Below are positions 7,420 through 16,387 of a DNA stretch of 37,821 nt, in pieces (position 1 is the first letter of the stretch; each line of letters opens with the position of its first letter). The stretch is from Lachnospiraceae bacterium UBA7182 (lineage in GTDB: Bacteria > Bacillota > Clostridia > Lachnospirales > Lachnospiraceae), in assembly GCA_002491115.1 (NCBI GenBank), contig DKVI01000066.1:1-37821 (forward strand). Reading direction: 5' to 3'. The notes under the pieces were generated by a model, which saw nothing but the letters and a program-made list of their open reading frames with translations, ran no database searches and was not told the origin of the DNA. Position numbers and translations under genes: made by a program.

Positions 7420-9288
7420 ATGGTATTGGAGAAGATCGATCAGGTCAATGATATTAAGAAAATATCGCCGGAGGAGTACGGGCTTCTTGCCGAGGAGATC
7501 CGGGAGTTTCTGATTGGAAAAATAAGCCAGAACGGGGGCCATCTGGCCTCTAATTTAGGCGTGGTGGAACTGACCATGGCGCTGCATCTGACTTTTAACC
7601 TTCCGTCTGATAAGATCGTCTGGGACGTGGGGCATCAGTCTTATACACATAAACTTTTGACCGGAAGAAAAGCGGGCTTTGACGGCCTGCGCAAATACGG
7701 AGGATTAAGCGGTTTCCCCAAGAGAAAAGAAAGCGACTGTGACTGTTTTGACACAGGCCACAGTTCCACGTCCATATCTGCCGGGATCGGCCTGGTGGCG
7801 GCGAGAGACTTAAAAGGCGGCAGCGAGTATATTGTGTCGGTCATAGGAGACGGCGCGCTGACGGGCGGCATGGCCTATGAGGCTTTGAACAATGCGTCTC
7901 AGCTTAAAAAGAATTTTATTATCGTGCTTAACGACAACAACATGTCCATCGCGGAAAATGTGGGGGGCATGTCGGAGTATCTGAACGGGCTTCGCACCAA
8001 TGAAGTGTACACGAACTTCAAGACGGGCGTGGAGCAGTCTTTGAACCGGATTCCGGGCGGAACCCATCTGGCAAATCAGCTGAAAAAAACAAAAAGCGGC
8101 ATCAAGCAGCTCTTTATACCCGGTATGCTTTTTGAGAACATGGGAATCACCTATCTCGGGCCTGTGGACGGCCATGATGTGGGAAAACTGATGGATGTGT
8201 TCACAAAAGCGAAGCGGGTCAAAGGAGCCGTCATTGTCCATGTGCTGACAAAAAAGGGAAAAGGTTATGATCCTGCCGAACGGCATCCGGCCAGGTTCCA
8301 CGGCGCGGAGCCTTTCGATATCCAGACCGGACTTCCGAAGAACAAGCGCAAAAAGGCCAATTATCAGGATGTGTTTTCCACCTGTATGGTGAAACTGGGG
8401 CAGCGCAATGAGAACGTGGTGGCGATCACGGCTGCCATGCCGGACGGGACAGGTCTGAAGCGTTTTAAGAATCTCTATCCTGAACGGTTCTTTGACGTGG
8501 GAATCGCGGAGGGGCATGCGGTGACTTTCGCGGCGGGTCTGGCGGCGGGAGGTATAAAACCCATACTGGCGGTTTACTCCTCCTTTTTACAGCGGGCCTA
8601 TGACCAGGTGCTCCATGACGTGTGTATCCAGAATCTGCCGGTGGTGTTCGCCATTGACCGGGCGGGGCTGGTGGGCAGTGACGGGGAGACGCATCAGGGA
8701 ATCTTCGATCTTTCCTATCTGTCCAGCATTCCCAATATGCATATCATGGCGCCGAAAAATAAATGGGAGCTGTCCGACATGCTGAAATTTGCGGTGGGTT
8801 TTGACGGCCCTGTGGCGCTGCGTTATCCAAGGGGCGAGGCGTACGACGGCCTGAAAGAATTCAGAAAGCCCATCGTGTACGGAAAGGGCGAGATCCTTTA
8901 TGAGGAGGAGGACATCGCGCTTCTGGCTGTGGGCAGCATGGTTAAGACGGCGGAGGTGGTCCGAAGGAAGTTAAAAGAGATGGGGTACAGCTGTACACTG
9001 GTGAACGGCCGTTTTATAAAGCCGGTGGACACGGAACTGATCCGGGAACTTTGTAAAGATCATAAACTTCTGGTGACGATGGAAGAAAATGTAAGAAGCG
9101 GCGGATTCGGCGAGAAAGTGCGGGATTATGTGACGGACCACGAGCTGCCTGTGAAAGTTCTGAATATTGCCATTCCGGATGAATATGTAGAACACGGCAA
9201 CGTGTCCATTCTCTATGAGGAAGTGGGCATTGATGTGGAGTCCGTGACAAAACGCACAGTGGAAAAATACATTACGGTTAAGGGATAG
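7420..9288 (+). CDS. dxs: 1-deoxy-D-xylulose-5-phosphate synthase
   Basis: DXS is the first enzyme of the MEP isoprenoid pathway. It condenses pyruvate and glyceraldehyde 3-phosphate with thiamine diphosphate. The 622-residue length is typical. Visible marks are the N-terminal HLASNLGVVELTMALH, the thiamine-binding GDGALTGGMAYEALNN, and in the second domain GIAEGHAVTFAAGLA and DRAGLVGSDGETHQG. It lies 14 bases after ispA in the same operon, so chain precursors and chain elongation are made together. Confidence 0.96.
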   Translation: MVLEKIDQVNDIKKISPEEYGLLAEEIREFLIGKISQNGGHLASNLGVVELTMALHLTFNLPSDKIVWDVGHQSYTHKLLTGRKAGFDGLRKYGGLSGFPKRKESDCDCFDTGHSSTSISAGIGLVAARDLKGGSEYIVSVIGDGALTGGMAYEALNNASQLKKNFIIVLNDNNMSIAENVGGMSEYLNGLRTNEVYTNFKTGVEQSLNRIPGGTHLANQLKKTKSGIKQLFIPGMLFENMGITYLGPVDGHDVGKLMDVFTKAKRVKGAVIVHVLTKKGKGYDPAERHPARFHGAEPFDIQTGLPKNKRKKANYQDVFSTCMVKLGQRNENVVAITAAMPDGTGLKRFKNLYPERFFDVGIAEGHAVTFAAGLAAGGIKPILAVYSSFLQRAYDQVLHDVCIQNLPVVFAIDRAGLVGSDGETHQGIFDLSYLSSIPNMHIMAPKNKWELSDMLKFAVGFDGPVALRYPRGEAYDGLKEFRKPIVYGKGEILYEEEDIALLAVGSMVKTAEVVRRKLKEMGYSCTLVNGRFIKPVDTELIRELCKDHKLLVTMEENVRSGGFGEKVRDYVTDHELPVKVLNIAIPDEYVEHGNVSILYEEVGIDVESVTKRTVEKYITVKG

Positions 9289-9294
9289 GAATAT

Positions 9295-10101
9295 ATGAAG
9301 ACAAGACTGGATGTCCTTATGGTGGAACGGGGCTTGGCAGAGTCCAGAGAGAAAGCCAAAGCCATCATTATGTCCGGAAACGTATTTGTGGACGGGCAGA
9401 GAGAAGATAAAGCCGGTTCTGCTTTTCCTGAAAAGGCAGTCATTGAGGTAAAGGAGAATCCTCTGAAATATGTAAGCCGGGGCGGACTGAAACTGGAAAA
9501 GGCCATGATGCATTTTGACCTGTCCGTCCGGGGAAAGGTCTGTATGGATGTGGGTTCTTCCACAGGAGGCTTTACAGACTGTATGCTGCAAAACGGAGCC
9601 GTGAAGGTCTATGCGGTGGATGTGGGAAAGCCGGGACAACTGGCATGGAAGCTTCGTCAGGATGAACGGGTGGTTCCGATGGAAAAGACCAATATCCGTT
9701 ATGTGACAAAAGAGCAGATCGGGGAGCCGGTGGCATTTGCCTCCATTGACGTGGCGTTTATCTCGCTTACAAAAGTGCTGGAGCCGGTAAAAGCGCTTTT
9801 GACTTCAGACGGGCAGATTGTGGCTCTGATTAAACCCCAGTTTGAGGCAGGCAGGGAACAGGTGGGGAAAAAAGGCGTGGTGCGGGACAAAAAAGTCCAC
9901 CTGGAGGTGGTGGAGCGCATTATCGCCTATGCGGTGCAGACGGGTTTTGAAGTGCTGAATCTGGAATTTTCGCCCATTAAAGGACCGGAAGGGAACATAG
10001 AGTACCTTATCCATTTACAGAATCACGAGAAGGGGACAACCTGGGAGCATATACCGGTGGAACCAAAGACCATTGTGGAACAGGCCCATCAGGCTTTATA
10101 A
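9295..10101 (+). CDS. tlyA: TlyA-type rRNA 2'-O-ribose methyltransferase
   Basis: The 268-residue protein has an N-terminal S4 RNA-binding domain (residues 1-60, beginning RLDVLMVERGLAESREKAKA) and an FtsJ/RrmJ-like methyltransferase domain with the SAM-binding stretch DVGSSTGGFTDCMLQNGA. TlyA proteins methylate cytidine ribose in 16S and/or 23S rRNA; some were earlier called hemolysin A. It stands in its standard clostridial place between dxs and nadK. The binding site is weak (ATAGGA), six bases after the dxs stop, so it may depend on coupled translation. Confidence 0.92.
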   Translation: MKTRLDVLMVERGLAESREKAKAIIMSGNVFVDGQREDKAGSAFPEKAVIEVKENPLKYVSRGGLKLEKAMMHFDLSVRGKVCMDVGSSTGGFTDCMLQNGAVKVYAVDVGKPGQLAWKLRQDERVVPMEKTNIRYVTKEQIGEPVAFASIDVAFISLTKVLEPVKALLTSDGQIVALIKPQFEAGREQVGKKGVVRDKKVHLEVVERIIAYAVQTGFEVLNLEFSPIKGPEGNIEYLIHLQNHEKGTTWEHIPVEPKTIVEQAHQAL

Positions 10102-10109
10102 TAAGATCG

Positions 10110-10958
10110 ATGAAAACATTTTATATTATTGCGAACAGTGACAAAGACGAAAGCATCAGGCTTTCTTATGAGATTTCGGATTATCTTACTTCCCGGGGCA
10201 GACGGTGCCTGGTCCGAAACCAGGCCCAGGACAGCAAAACGGCCCGGGAACTTCTTCTGTCGGAAGGCGTGGAGGGCATCCTGGTGCTTGGAGGCGACGG
10301 AACTTTGCTTCGGGCGGCCAGAGAACTGGCGGAAAGCAGGATTCCCTTTCTTGGCATCAATATGGGACATCTGGGATATCTGGCCGAGATCGAGAGACAA
10401 AATGTACAGACGGCGCTGGAAAAACTGATGACAGATGCGTATACGATAGAGGAACGGATGATGCTTTCGGGAAATGTCTATACAAACGGACAGTTGACAG
10501 AACAGGATGTGGCGTTAAACGATATCGTGATCAGCCGTTTTGCCAACTTGCGGGTGGTGAACTATGAGGTCTATGTAAACGGGCAATACCTGAATTCTTT
10601 TACGGCCGACGGCATGATTGTATCTACGCCTACCGGTTCCACCGGTTACAGCCTTTCGGCAGGCGGGCCGATCATATCGCCTACGGCTTCCATGCTGGTA
10701 CTTACGCCGGTCTGCCCGCATACGTTAAATTCCCGGAGCATTGTCTTTTCAGGGGACGACCATATACGGATACAGATCGGAAAAGGCAGAAGGGACGGTC
10801 CGGATGAGGCGTGTGTGACCTTTGACGGGGATACATATGTACCCATGGTGACGGGGGACTATGTGGATATCCGGAAATCCACGGAGGTGACCCGGATCTT
10901 AAAGATCAACCAGGTCAGTTTCCTGGAGGTACTTCGGGATAAATTAAGCAGGAACTGA
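10110..10958 (+). CDS. nadK: NAD kinase
   Basis: NadK phosphorylates NAD to NADP using ATP or polyphosphate. The 282-residue protein contains the GGDGTLLRAARE motif (near residues 60-70), the LNDIVISR segment and GSTGYSLSAGGPI, all characteristic of the family. It starts eight bases after tlyA. The conserved gene order tlyA-nadK-argR-recN supports the assignment. Confidence 0.95.
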   Translation: MKTFYIIANSDKDESIRLSYEISDYLTSRGRRCLVRNQAQDSKTARELLLSEGVEGILVLGGDGTLLRAARELAESRIPFLGINMGHLGYLAEIERQNVQTALEKLMTDAYTIEERMMLSGNVYTNGQLTEQDVALNDIVISRFANLRVVNYEVYVNGQYLNSFTADGMIVSTPTGSTGYSLSAGGPIISPTASMLVLTPVCPHTLNSRSIVFSGDDHIRIQIGKGRRDGPDEACVTFDGDTYVPMVTGDYVDIRKSTEVTRILKINQVSFLEVLRDKLSRN

Positions 10959-10974
10959 CGAAAGGAAGATCCAG

Positions 10975-11424
10975 ATGAAACGCAGAAGGCATAAAAAAAT
11001 CATTGAACTGATCGAAAATTTTGATATAGAGACACAGGATGAACTGGCGGACCGTCTGCATCAGGAAGGGTTTCAGGCGACCCAGGCGACGATTTCCAGG
11101 GATATAAGGGAGCTGAAACTGTCTAAAGTACCCGGAAAAGGCGGACGCCAGAAATACGCGCTCCTGAATCATCAGGAGCACCAGATGGAAGAAAAATATG
11201 TGGGGATTTTAAAAGAAGCTTTCGTGTCCATGGACTGCGCCCAGAACATACTGGTCATTAAGACAGTGGCAGGCATGGCCATGGCGGTGGGAGCCGCCCT
11301 GGACAAGATCGGATGGAAAGAGATCGTAGGGTGTATCGCGGGGGACGACACAATCATGTGCGTAATCCGGACGGCGGAGGATACGAAGACAGTGATGGAA
11401 GAACTGGATAAGATCGTAGGATGA
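10975..11424 (+). CDS. argR: Arginine repressor ArgR/AhrC
   Basis: The 149-residue protein has the N-terminal winged helix (ATQATISRDIRELKLSKV) and the C-terminal arginine-binding, trimerising domain (GCIAGDDTIMCVIRT). It regulates arginine synthesis and breakdown genes in response to L-arginine, though none are in this window. Its place before recN is usual in Firmicutes. AAAGGAAG precedes the ATG. Confidence 0.93.
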   Translation: MKRRRHKKIIELIENFDIETQDELADRLHQEGFQATQATISRDIRELKLSKVPGKGGRQKYALLNHQEHQMEEKYVGILKEAFVSMDCAQNILVIKTVAGMAMAVGAALDKIGWKEIVGCIAGDDTIMCVIRTAEDTKTVMEELDKIVG

Positions 11425-11437
11425 CAGAGGTGAAAAG

Positions 11438-13126
11438 ATGCTGCTTCATTTACATGTAAAAAACCTTGCCCTGATCCGGGAGACGGAGATTGACTTCACC
11501 AGAGGGCTGAACATACTGACAGGAGAAACCGGCGCGGGAAAATCGATCATTATCGGCTCGATTACCATGGCGCTTGGGGGAAAAGTGTCAAAAGAGATGC
11601 TGAGAGAAGACGCGGACAGCGCGCTTGTGGAGCTGATCTTCACGGCAAAGCATCCACAGCTTCTTAAGAAACTTGCCGAGCTGGACATTCCGGTGGAAGA
11701 CGACGAACTGATTCTGTCGAGGAAGATCACAGGCAGCAGAAGTATCTGCCGGCTGAACGGAGAGACGGTCAGCGCTTCGGTGTTAAAAGAAATATCTTCT
11801 TATTTAATTGATATCCACGGGCAGCATGAGCACCAGTCTTTGCTGAATAAGAAAAAGCATCTGGAAATCCTGGACGCCTACGCCCACGAAAGGATCCTGC
11901 CCGTGCAGCAGGCGCTGTCCGAAAGTTATCATGCCATGCAGGAGCTTGAGAGAGAATTAAACAGCGCTTCTGCCGATGCGGACGCCCGCCTGCGGGAGCA
12001 GTCGCTTCTGGAATATGAGATCCAGGAAATCACGGATGCCGCACTTGCAAAGGATGAAGATACAGAACTGGAACATACATACAGGAAAATGTCCGGCAGC
12101 AAAAAGATACTGGAAGCGCTGGGAACCGTACAGATGCTCTGCGCCGGGGAAGACGCGTCGGCGTCCGACCAGATCGGAAGAGCCTGCCGGGAATTATCGG
12201 CGGTTGTCAGTTATGACGAGCAGTTATCCCAGCTTGACAGTCAGCTTTCGGAACTTGACAGTCAGCTGCAGGATTTTGTCCGGGAGCTTTCCGATTATAT
12301 GGAGGGTCTTCAGTTTTCCGAACAGGAGTTTACGGATACCCAGGAACGGCTGAACCTGATCAACCATCTGAAAGCCAAGTACGGCCCGTCGGTGGAGGCG
12401 ATCACGGCATACAAAGAAGAAAAACAAAAAAAACTGGATCTGCTGATTCATTATGACCAGTATAGGGACAAGCTGAAAAAAGACTATGAAAAAGCGCTGG
12501 AAGAGACGAGAAAGCTGTGTAAAAAACTTCATGAGATACGCATGCAGGCGGCGGGAAAGCTGGCGGAACTGATGAGAGAGCAGTTGGCGGAACTGAATTT
12601 TCTGGATGTGCAGTTTGAGATTTCGGTAAAAGAGACAGAGCATCTGACGGCGAACGGATTTGATGATGTGGAATTTTTGATTTCCACCAATCCGGGCGAA
12701 CCGTTAAAAGCGCTGGGAAAGATCGCCTCCGGCGGCGAACTGTCCCGGGTGATGCTTGCCATCAAGACCGTTATGGCAGATCAGGACGCCATCGAGACGG
12801 TGATTTTTGACGAGATCGACGCGGGTATCAGCGGCCGGACGGCCCAGAAAGTATCGGAAAAGCTTTCCCTGATCGGACGCAGCAGGCAGGTTATCTGCAT
12901 CACTCATTTGGCTCAGCTTGCCTCCATGGCAGACAGCCATTACTGCATAGAAAAATACGCCCGGGACGGAAGTACGCAGACAGCGATCCGAAGACTGGAA
13001 GAAAACGAGATTACCGAAGAACTGGCCCGCATCCTGGGCGGCGCGCAGATTACGGACGCCGTCAGAGAGAATGCCCAGGAAATGAAGCGGCTGGCAGCAG
13101 AGTATAAAAAAACAGGAAATAATTGA
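11438..13126 (+). CDS. recN: DNA repair protein RecN
   Basis: RecN is an SMC-like ATPase acting early in double-strand break repair. The 562-residue protein has Walker A GETGAGKS (residues 29-36), a long central coiled coil (about residues 150-380, rich in E, L and K), the ABC signature ASGGELSRVMLAIK, Walker B VIFDEIDAGISG and a C-terminal SRQVICITHLAQLAS switch region. Within the coil lies a short repeated patch (QLDSQLSELDSQLQ). It overlaps no functional start of spoIVB, which begins about 60 bases later. Confidence 0.95.
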   Translation: MLLHLHVKNLALIRETEIDFTRGLNILTGETGAGKSIIIGSITMALGGKVSKEMLREDADSALVELIFTAKHPQLLKKLAELDIPVEDDELILSRKITGSRSICRLNGETVSASVLKEISSYLIDIHGQHEHQSLLNKKKHLEILDAYAHERILPVQQALSESYHAMQELERELNSASADADARLREQSLLEYEIQEITDAALAKDEDTELEHTYRKMSGSKKILEALGTVQMLCAGEDASASDQIGRACRELSAVVSYDEQLSQLDSQLSELDSQLQDFVRELSDYMEGLQFSEQEFTDTQERLNLINHLKAKYGPSVEAITAYKEEKQKKLDLLIHYDQYRDKLKKDYEKALEETRKLCKKLHEIRMQAAGKLAELMREQLAELNFLDVQFEISVKETEHLTANGFDDVEFLISTNPGEPLKALGKIASGGELSRVMLAIKTVMADQDAIETVIFDEIDAGISGRTAQKVSEKLSLIGRSRQVICITHLAQLASMADSHYCIEKYARDGSTQTAIRRLEENEITEELARILGGAQITDAVRENAQEMKRLAAEYKKTGNN

Positions 13127-13185
13127 CAGTAAATTTAGACGGATTTATGCAGACACTAGGAAAAAAGCGTGAAAGGTGTGTCTGC

Positions 13186-14310
13186 ATGAGCCGTCTAAAA
13201 ATTTATCGCATCTGCCTGACCGTATGGCTGATAGTTTCTGTCCTTTTAATGCTTGTCTATGGCAGATGGTATCTGAATACGCAGATCCCGGATGTAATCC
13301 GTGTCAGTATGGGAGAAGAGCAGACATTGAACCTGGGACTCAAAGAAGTATCCGTGCTGGCCGTGGAAAAGCAGCGGGTCATTCCGGGAGGGATTCCCAT
13401 AGGGATTTATCTGGAGACGGAAGGCGTCTATGTGGTGGGAACCGCGGAAGTGGAAGCCATGGATGGTTTGAGTTACGAGCCTGCTTATCAGGTGGTGCAG
13501 GCAGGGGATTATATACTGGCTGTTAACGGAAAGAGAATCCATGACAAAGACGAGCTGATCGCCTGTATTCAGGCAAACCGCACGGATATTATGATCGTAA
13601 AACTTCTGCGAAACGACCAGACGATACAGGTCCGCTTAAACGCCGTGCAGACCAGAGAGGAAGATTATAAAGTAGGCGTCTGGGTCAAAGACGATATCCA
13701 GGGAATCGGTACGCTTACTTATATTACGGAAGATATGGGCTTTGGAGCTCTGGGACATGGAATTACAGATACGGACACCGGTGAACTGCTGGAGACTTCC
13801 GGCGGTTCCCTTTATGATACGGAGATACTGGAAATTATCAAAGGAGAGCGGGGAACACCGGGGGAGATCAGCGGCATGATCACCTATTCCGAGCGCCATG
13901 TGCTGGGGACGATCGACCAGAATACTTCCGCCGGCATCTTCGGCCATGCCAACCAGAAGCTGAGAGGACAGATCACGGGGGAACCTGTGGATGTGGCTTT
14001 TAAGCAGGAGATCCGGACAGGGACCGCATATATCCAAAGCGCCGTATCCGGGGAGATAAAAAATTATCAGATACAGATTCAGGAGATCCGGCTGAATGAA
14101 GACGACGTGAATAAAGGGATGATCTTTCAGGTGACAGATCCGGAACTTTTAAGCGAGACAGGCGGCGTGATCCAGGGGATGAGCGGTTCCCCGATCCTGC
14201 AGGACGGCAAACTTGCAGGAGCGGTAACCCATGTTTTTGTAAACGACCCTACGAAAGGATACGCTATCTTTGCGGAAACCATGGTCAATGCGGGAAAACC
14301 TCCATTTTGA
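13186..14310 (+). CDS. spoIVB: SpoIVB-type serine peptidase (S55) of sporulation
   Basis: SpoIVB is made in the forespore, crosses its membrane and cleaves SpoIVFA, which releases pro-sigma-K processing in the mother cell. The 374-residue protein has an N-terminal membrane anchor (residues 8-25), a PDZ domain (about 95-155, with VQAGDYILAVNGK) and the S55 peptidase domain with a likely catalytic His at 191 (ALGHGITD) and the serine motif GMSGSP at 331-336. ATG at 13186 is chosen because AAAGGTG (13172-13178) lies 7 bases upstream; TTG 13123 and ATG 13147 in the same frame lack good sites. recN-spoIVB order is conserved, but spo0A does not follow here. Confidence 0.93.
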   Translation: MSRLKIYRICLTVWLIVSVLLMLVYGRWYLNTQIPDVIRVSMGEEQTLNLGLKEVSVLAVEKQRVIPGGIPIGIYLETEGVYVVGTAEVEAMDGLSYEPAYQVVQAGDYILAVNGKRIHDKDELIACIQANRTDIMIVKLLRNDQTIQVRLNAVQTREEDYKVGVWVKDDIQGIGTLTYITEDMGFGALGHGITDTDTGELLETSGGSLYDTEILEIIKGERGTPGEISGMITYSERHVLGTIDQNTSAGIFGHANQKLRGQITGEPVDVAFKQEIRTGTAYIQSAVSGEIKNYQIQIQEIRLNEDDVNKGMIFQVTDPELLSETGGVIQGMSGSPILQDGKLAGAVTHVFVNDPTKGYAIFAETMVNAGKPPF

Positions 14311-14336
14311 TGCCGGATGGTATGGAGGTTTTTCCC
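14292..14336 (+). terminator. Terminator of the long operon, overlapping the end of spoIVB
   Basis: GGGAAAACCTCCAT (14292-14305) pairs with ATGGAGGTTTTTCCC (14322-14336), one bulged T, with a loop that contains the spoIVB stop codon. The 3' arm itself supplies a run of five T. It closes the asp23-spoIVB operon before a new promoter at 14346. Confidence 0.65.
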
Positions 14337-14345
14337 GGATATATG

Positions 14346-14374
14346 TTGAAAAAAAGGCCGATACATAGTAGGAT
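14346..14374 (+). promoter_or_regulatory. Probable promoter of the Nudix gene
   Basis: TTGAAA (14346-14351) and TAGGAT (14369-14374) are 17 bases apart, directly after the spoIVB terminator. The predicted leader of about 48 bases contains a CGGAACTTTAACGAGGAG motif that recurs in other leaders of the window. Confidence 0.5.
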
Positions 14375-14428
14375 TAGGGTATGGGTTTTATGAGCGGAAG
14401 ATGCGGAACTTTAACGAGGAGAATATAC

Positions 14429-14914
14429 ATGATGAGAAGTCCAATGACAACCGTCTGCTATATAGAGCGGGACGGAAAATACCTGATGATGCATCGGGTG
14501 AAGAAAGAACAGGATATTAATAAAGGAAAATGGATCGGTATCGGCGGGCATTTTGAGGCAGGCGAGAGCCCTGAGGAATGTATCCTGAGGGAAGTAAAAG
14601 AAGAGACAGGGCTTACGCTGATTTCGTGGAGGTTTCGCGGTCTGGTCACTTTTACCGCGGACGACAGCCCTACGGAATATATGTGCCTGTTTACCGCGGA
14701 CGCCTTTGAAGGCGTGCTGGCAGAAGACTGCCGGGAGGGGGAGCTTCAGTGGATACCAAAAGAAGAAGTCCCGCATCTTAAGCTGTGGGAAGGAGACAGG
14801 ATATTTTTAAAACTGCTGACAGAAGAAGCGCCCTTTTTCTCCCTGAAAATGTCTTACATACAGGACCGTCTGGTGGAATGCACACTGGACGGGAAAGCCA
14901 TAGATAGTGTTTGA
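14429..14914 (+). CDS. Nudix hydrolase, 8-oxo-dGTPase-like
   Basis: The 161-residue protein carries a complete Nudix box at residues 40-62 (G, E46, then REVKEETGL), the Mg-binding signature of enzymes that split nucleoside diphosphates linked to another group. The layout MTTVCYIERDGKYLMMHRV and KWIGIGGHFEAGE resembles clostridial MutT/MTH1-like 8-oxo-dGTP diphosphatases; the exact substrate is not settled by sequence. ATG at 14429 (or 14432) is chosen from GAGGAG at 14416-14421; a frame opening at 14381 adds residues of no family resemblance. It has its own promoter. Confidence 0.88.
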   Translation: MMRSPMTTVCYIERDGKYLMMHRVKKEQDINKGKWIGIGGHFEAGESPEECILREVKEETGLTLISWRFRGLVTFTADDSPTEYMCLFTADAFEGVLAEDCREGELQWIPKEEVPHLKLWEGDRIFLKLLTEEAPFFSLKMSYIQDRLVECTLDGKAIDSV

Positions 14915-14939
14915 TGTTCCTGATTGAGTATGGTATGAT
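14911..14939 (+). promoter_or_regulatory. Sigma-A type promoter of the FAD oxidoreductase gene
   Basis: TTGATG (14911-14916) and TATGAT (14934-14939) are 17 bases apart. Transcription would start near 14946, about 45 bases before the ATG at 14991. The -35 box overlaps the Nudix stop codon. Confidence 0.6.
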
Positions 14940-14990
14940 GTTTAAAGCGTCAGATATAAGAACACAAAACGATAACCGGAGGATTTATAA

Positions 14991-16385
14991 ATGGAATATG
15001 ATTTGATTATTATAGGCGCAGGTCCGGCAGGCATATTTACGGCCCTTGAACTGGTGCGCCACAACGCGGGAAAGAAAATCCTGATGGTAGAGAAAGGAAA
15101 GCCGGTGGACCGGCGCCGCTGTCCGAAGTCGGAGACCGGAAAGTGCATGAACTGTAAACCCAACTGTATGATTACCACCGGATTTTCAGGCGCAGGCGCG
15201 TTTTCGGACGGAAAACTGAGTCTTTCCTGTGAAGTGGGAGGCGAGCTGCCTTCGCTGATCGGAACAGAGTTTGCCCAGGAATTAATTGACTATACCGACA
15301 AAATTTATCTGGAGTTCGGGGCGGACGAGCATGTGGAAGGCATCTACAAGGGAAAAGAGATCGACGAGATCAGAAAACGCGCCATCCGCGCAGGACTCAG
15401 GCTTGTCAACTGCCCGATCAGGCATCTGGGGACGGAGAAGGCCCAGCAGTTATATCTGAATATCCAGAATTATCTGCTGGATCAGGGCGTGGAAATCCTT
15501 TTTGAGACGGAATGTGAGAATATTATCCTGGAGGGGGACGTCTGCAAAGGAGTCCGTATTCTGGAAAAGGGGAAAGAACGTAAGCTTTATGCCGATACGG
15601 TGGTCATTGCCACCGGAAGGCGCGGCGCGGACTGGCTGGAAAAAGTATGCGAGGAGAACGGAATTGCCCACAGGCCGGGTACCGTGGACATCGGCGTCCG
15701 GGTAGAGTGCCGGAACGAAGTCATGGAGATGGTCAATAAAGTTCTGTACGAGGGAAAACTGATCGGATATCCCAGACCGTGGAAAAATAAAGTGCGTACG
15801 TTCTGCCAGAATCCGGGCGGTTTCGTGGCCCAGGAAAACTATGACAATAACCTGGCAGTGGTGAACGGCCACAGCTATAAAGATCTGAAGAGCGAGAATA
15901 CCAATCTGTCGATTCTGGTAAGCCATAATTTTACAGAACCCTTCAATCAGCCCATCGCCTATGCGCAGAAAGTAGGAGAACTGACGAATATGCTGGGCGC
16001 AGGCAAGATTATGGTGCAGCGTTACGGGGATATTTTGGACGGGAAAAGGACCTGGCAGAAGGAACTGTCCCAGTCCAATGTGAAACCTACCCTGAAAGAC
16101 GCCGTGGCAGGAGACATTACGGCCGCCATGCCGTACCGGGCCATGACCAATATCATAGAGTTTATCCGGATGATGGACGAGGTGGTGCCGGGATTTGCCA
16201 GCGACGAGACGCTGCTCTACAGTCCGGAGCTTAAATTCTACTCCAACAAAGTACGGATGGACGAAGACCTGAACACAAATATCAAAGGCCTGCACTGCCT
16301 GGGCGATTCCTCCGGCTGGACCCGGGGGCTTATGATGGCCTCCTCCATGGGAGTGCTGATGGGGCGCAAATTGATGGAACAATAA
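14991..16385 (+). CDS. FAD-dependent oxidoreductase of the COG2509 type
   Basis: The 464-residue protein starts with a Rossmann dinucleotide site (IIIGAGPAGIFTALEL, residues 6-21) and contains ATGRRGADWL in the middle and a C-terminal GDSSGWTRGLMMASSMGVL where the flavin is closed in. It matches the family often annotated as NAD(FAD)-utilising dehydrogenase, whose reaction is not established to my knowledge. Four cysteines at residues 44, 52, 55 and 59 (C-x7-C-x2-C-x3-C) precede a GFSGAGAFSDGKLSL motif and could bind a metal or an iron-sulfur cluster. It is monocistronic or runs into the next gene through the structured element at 16388. Confidence 0.85.
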   Translation: MEYDLIIIGAGPAGIFTALELVRHNAGKKILMVEKGKPVDRRRCPKSETGKCMNCKPNCMITTGFSGAGAFSDGKLSLSCEVGGELPSLIGTEFAQELIDYTDKIYLEFGADEHVEGIYKGKEIDEIRKRAIRAGLRLVNCPIRHLGTEKAQQLYLNIQNYLLDQGVEILFETECENIILEGDVCKGVRILEKGKERKLYADTVVIATGRRGADWLEKVCEENGIAHRPGTVDIGVRVECRNEVMEMVNKVLYEGKLIGYPRPWKNKVRTFCQNPGGFVAQENYDNNLAVVNGHSYKDLKSENTNLSILVSHNFTEPFNQPIAYAQKVGELTNMLGAGKIMVQRYGDILDGKRTWQKELSQSNVKPTLKDAVAGDITAAMPYRAMTNIIEFIRMMDEVVPGFASDETLLYSPELKFYSNKVRMDEDLNTNIKGLHCLGDSSGWTRGLMMASSMGVLMGRKLMEQ

Positions 16386-16387
16386 AA

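Noticed and set aside
7810..8517. 235-codon minus-strand open frame opposite dxs
   Set aside because: The protein is compositionally odd (rich in His and Arg), has no recognised motif and lies wholly within dxs.
12220..12275. Short direct repeat in recN (QLDSQLSELDSQLQ)
   Set aside because: Typical heptad-like repetition within the RecN coiled coil.
13123..13151. TTGACA-17-TATGCA as a spoIVB promoter
   Set aside because: The -35 is perfect but the -10 matches at only three positions. No convincing sigma-F/G promoter was found here either.
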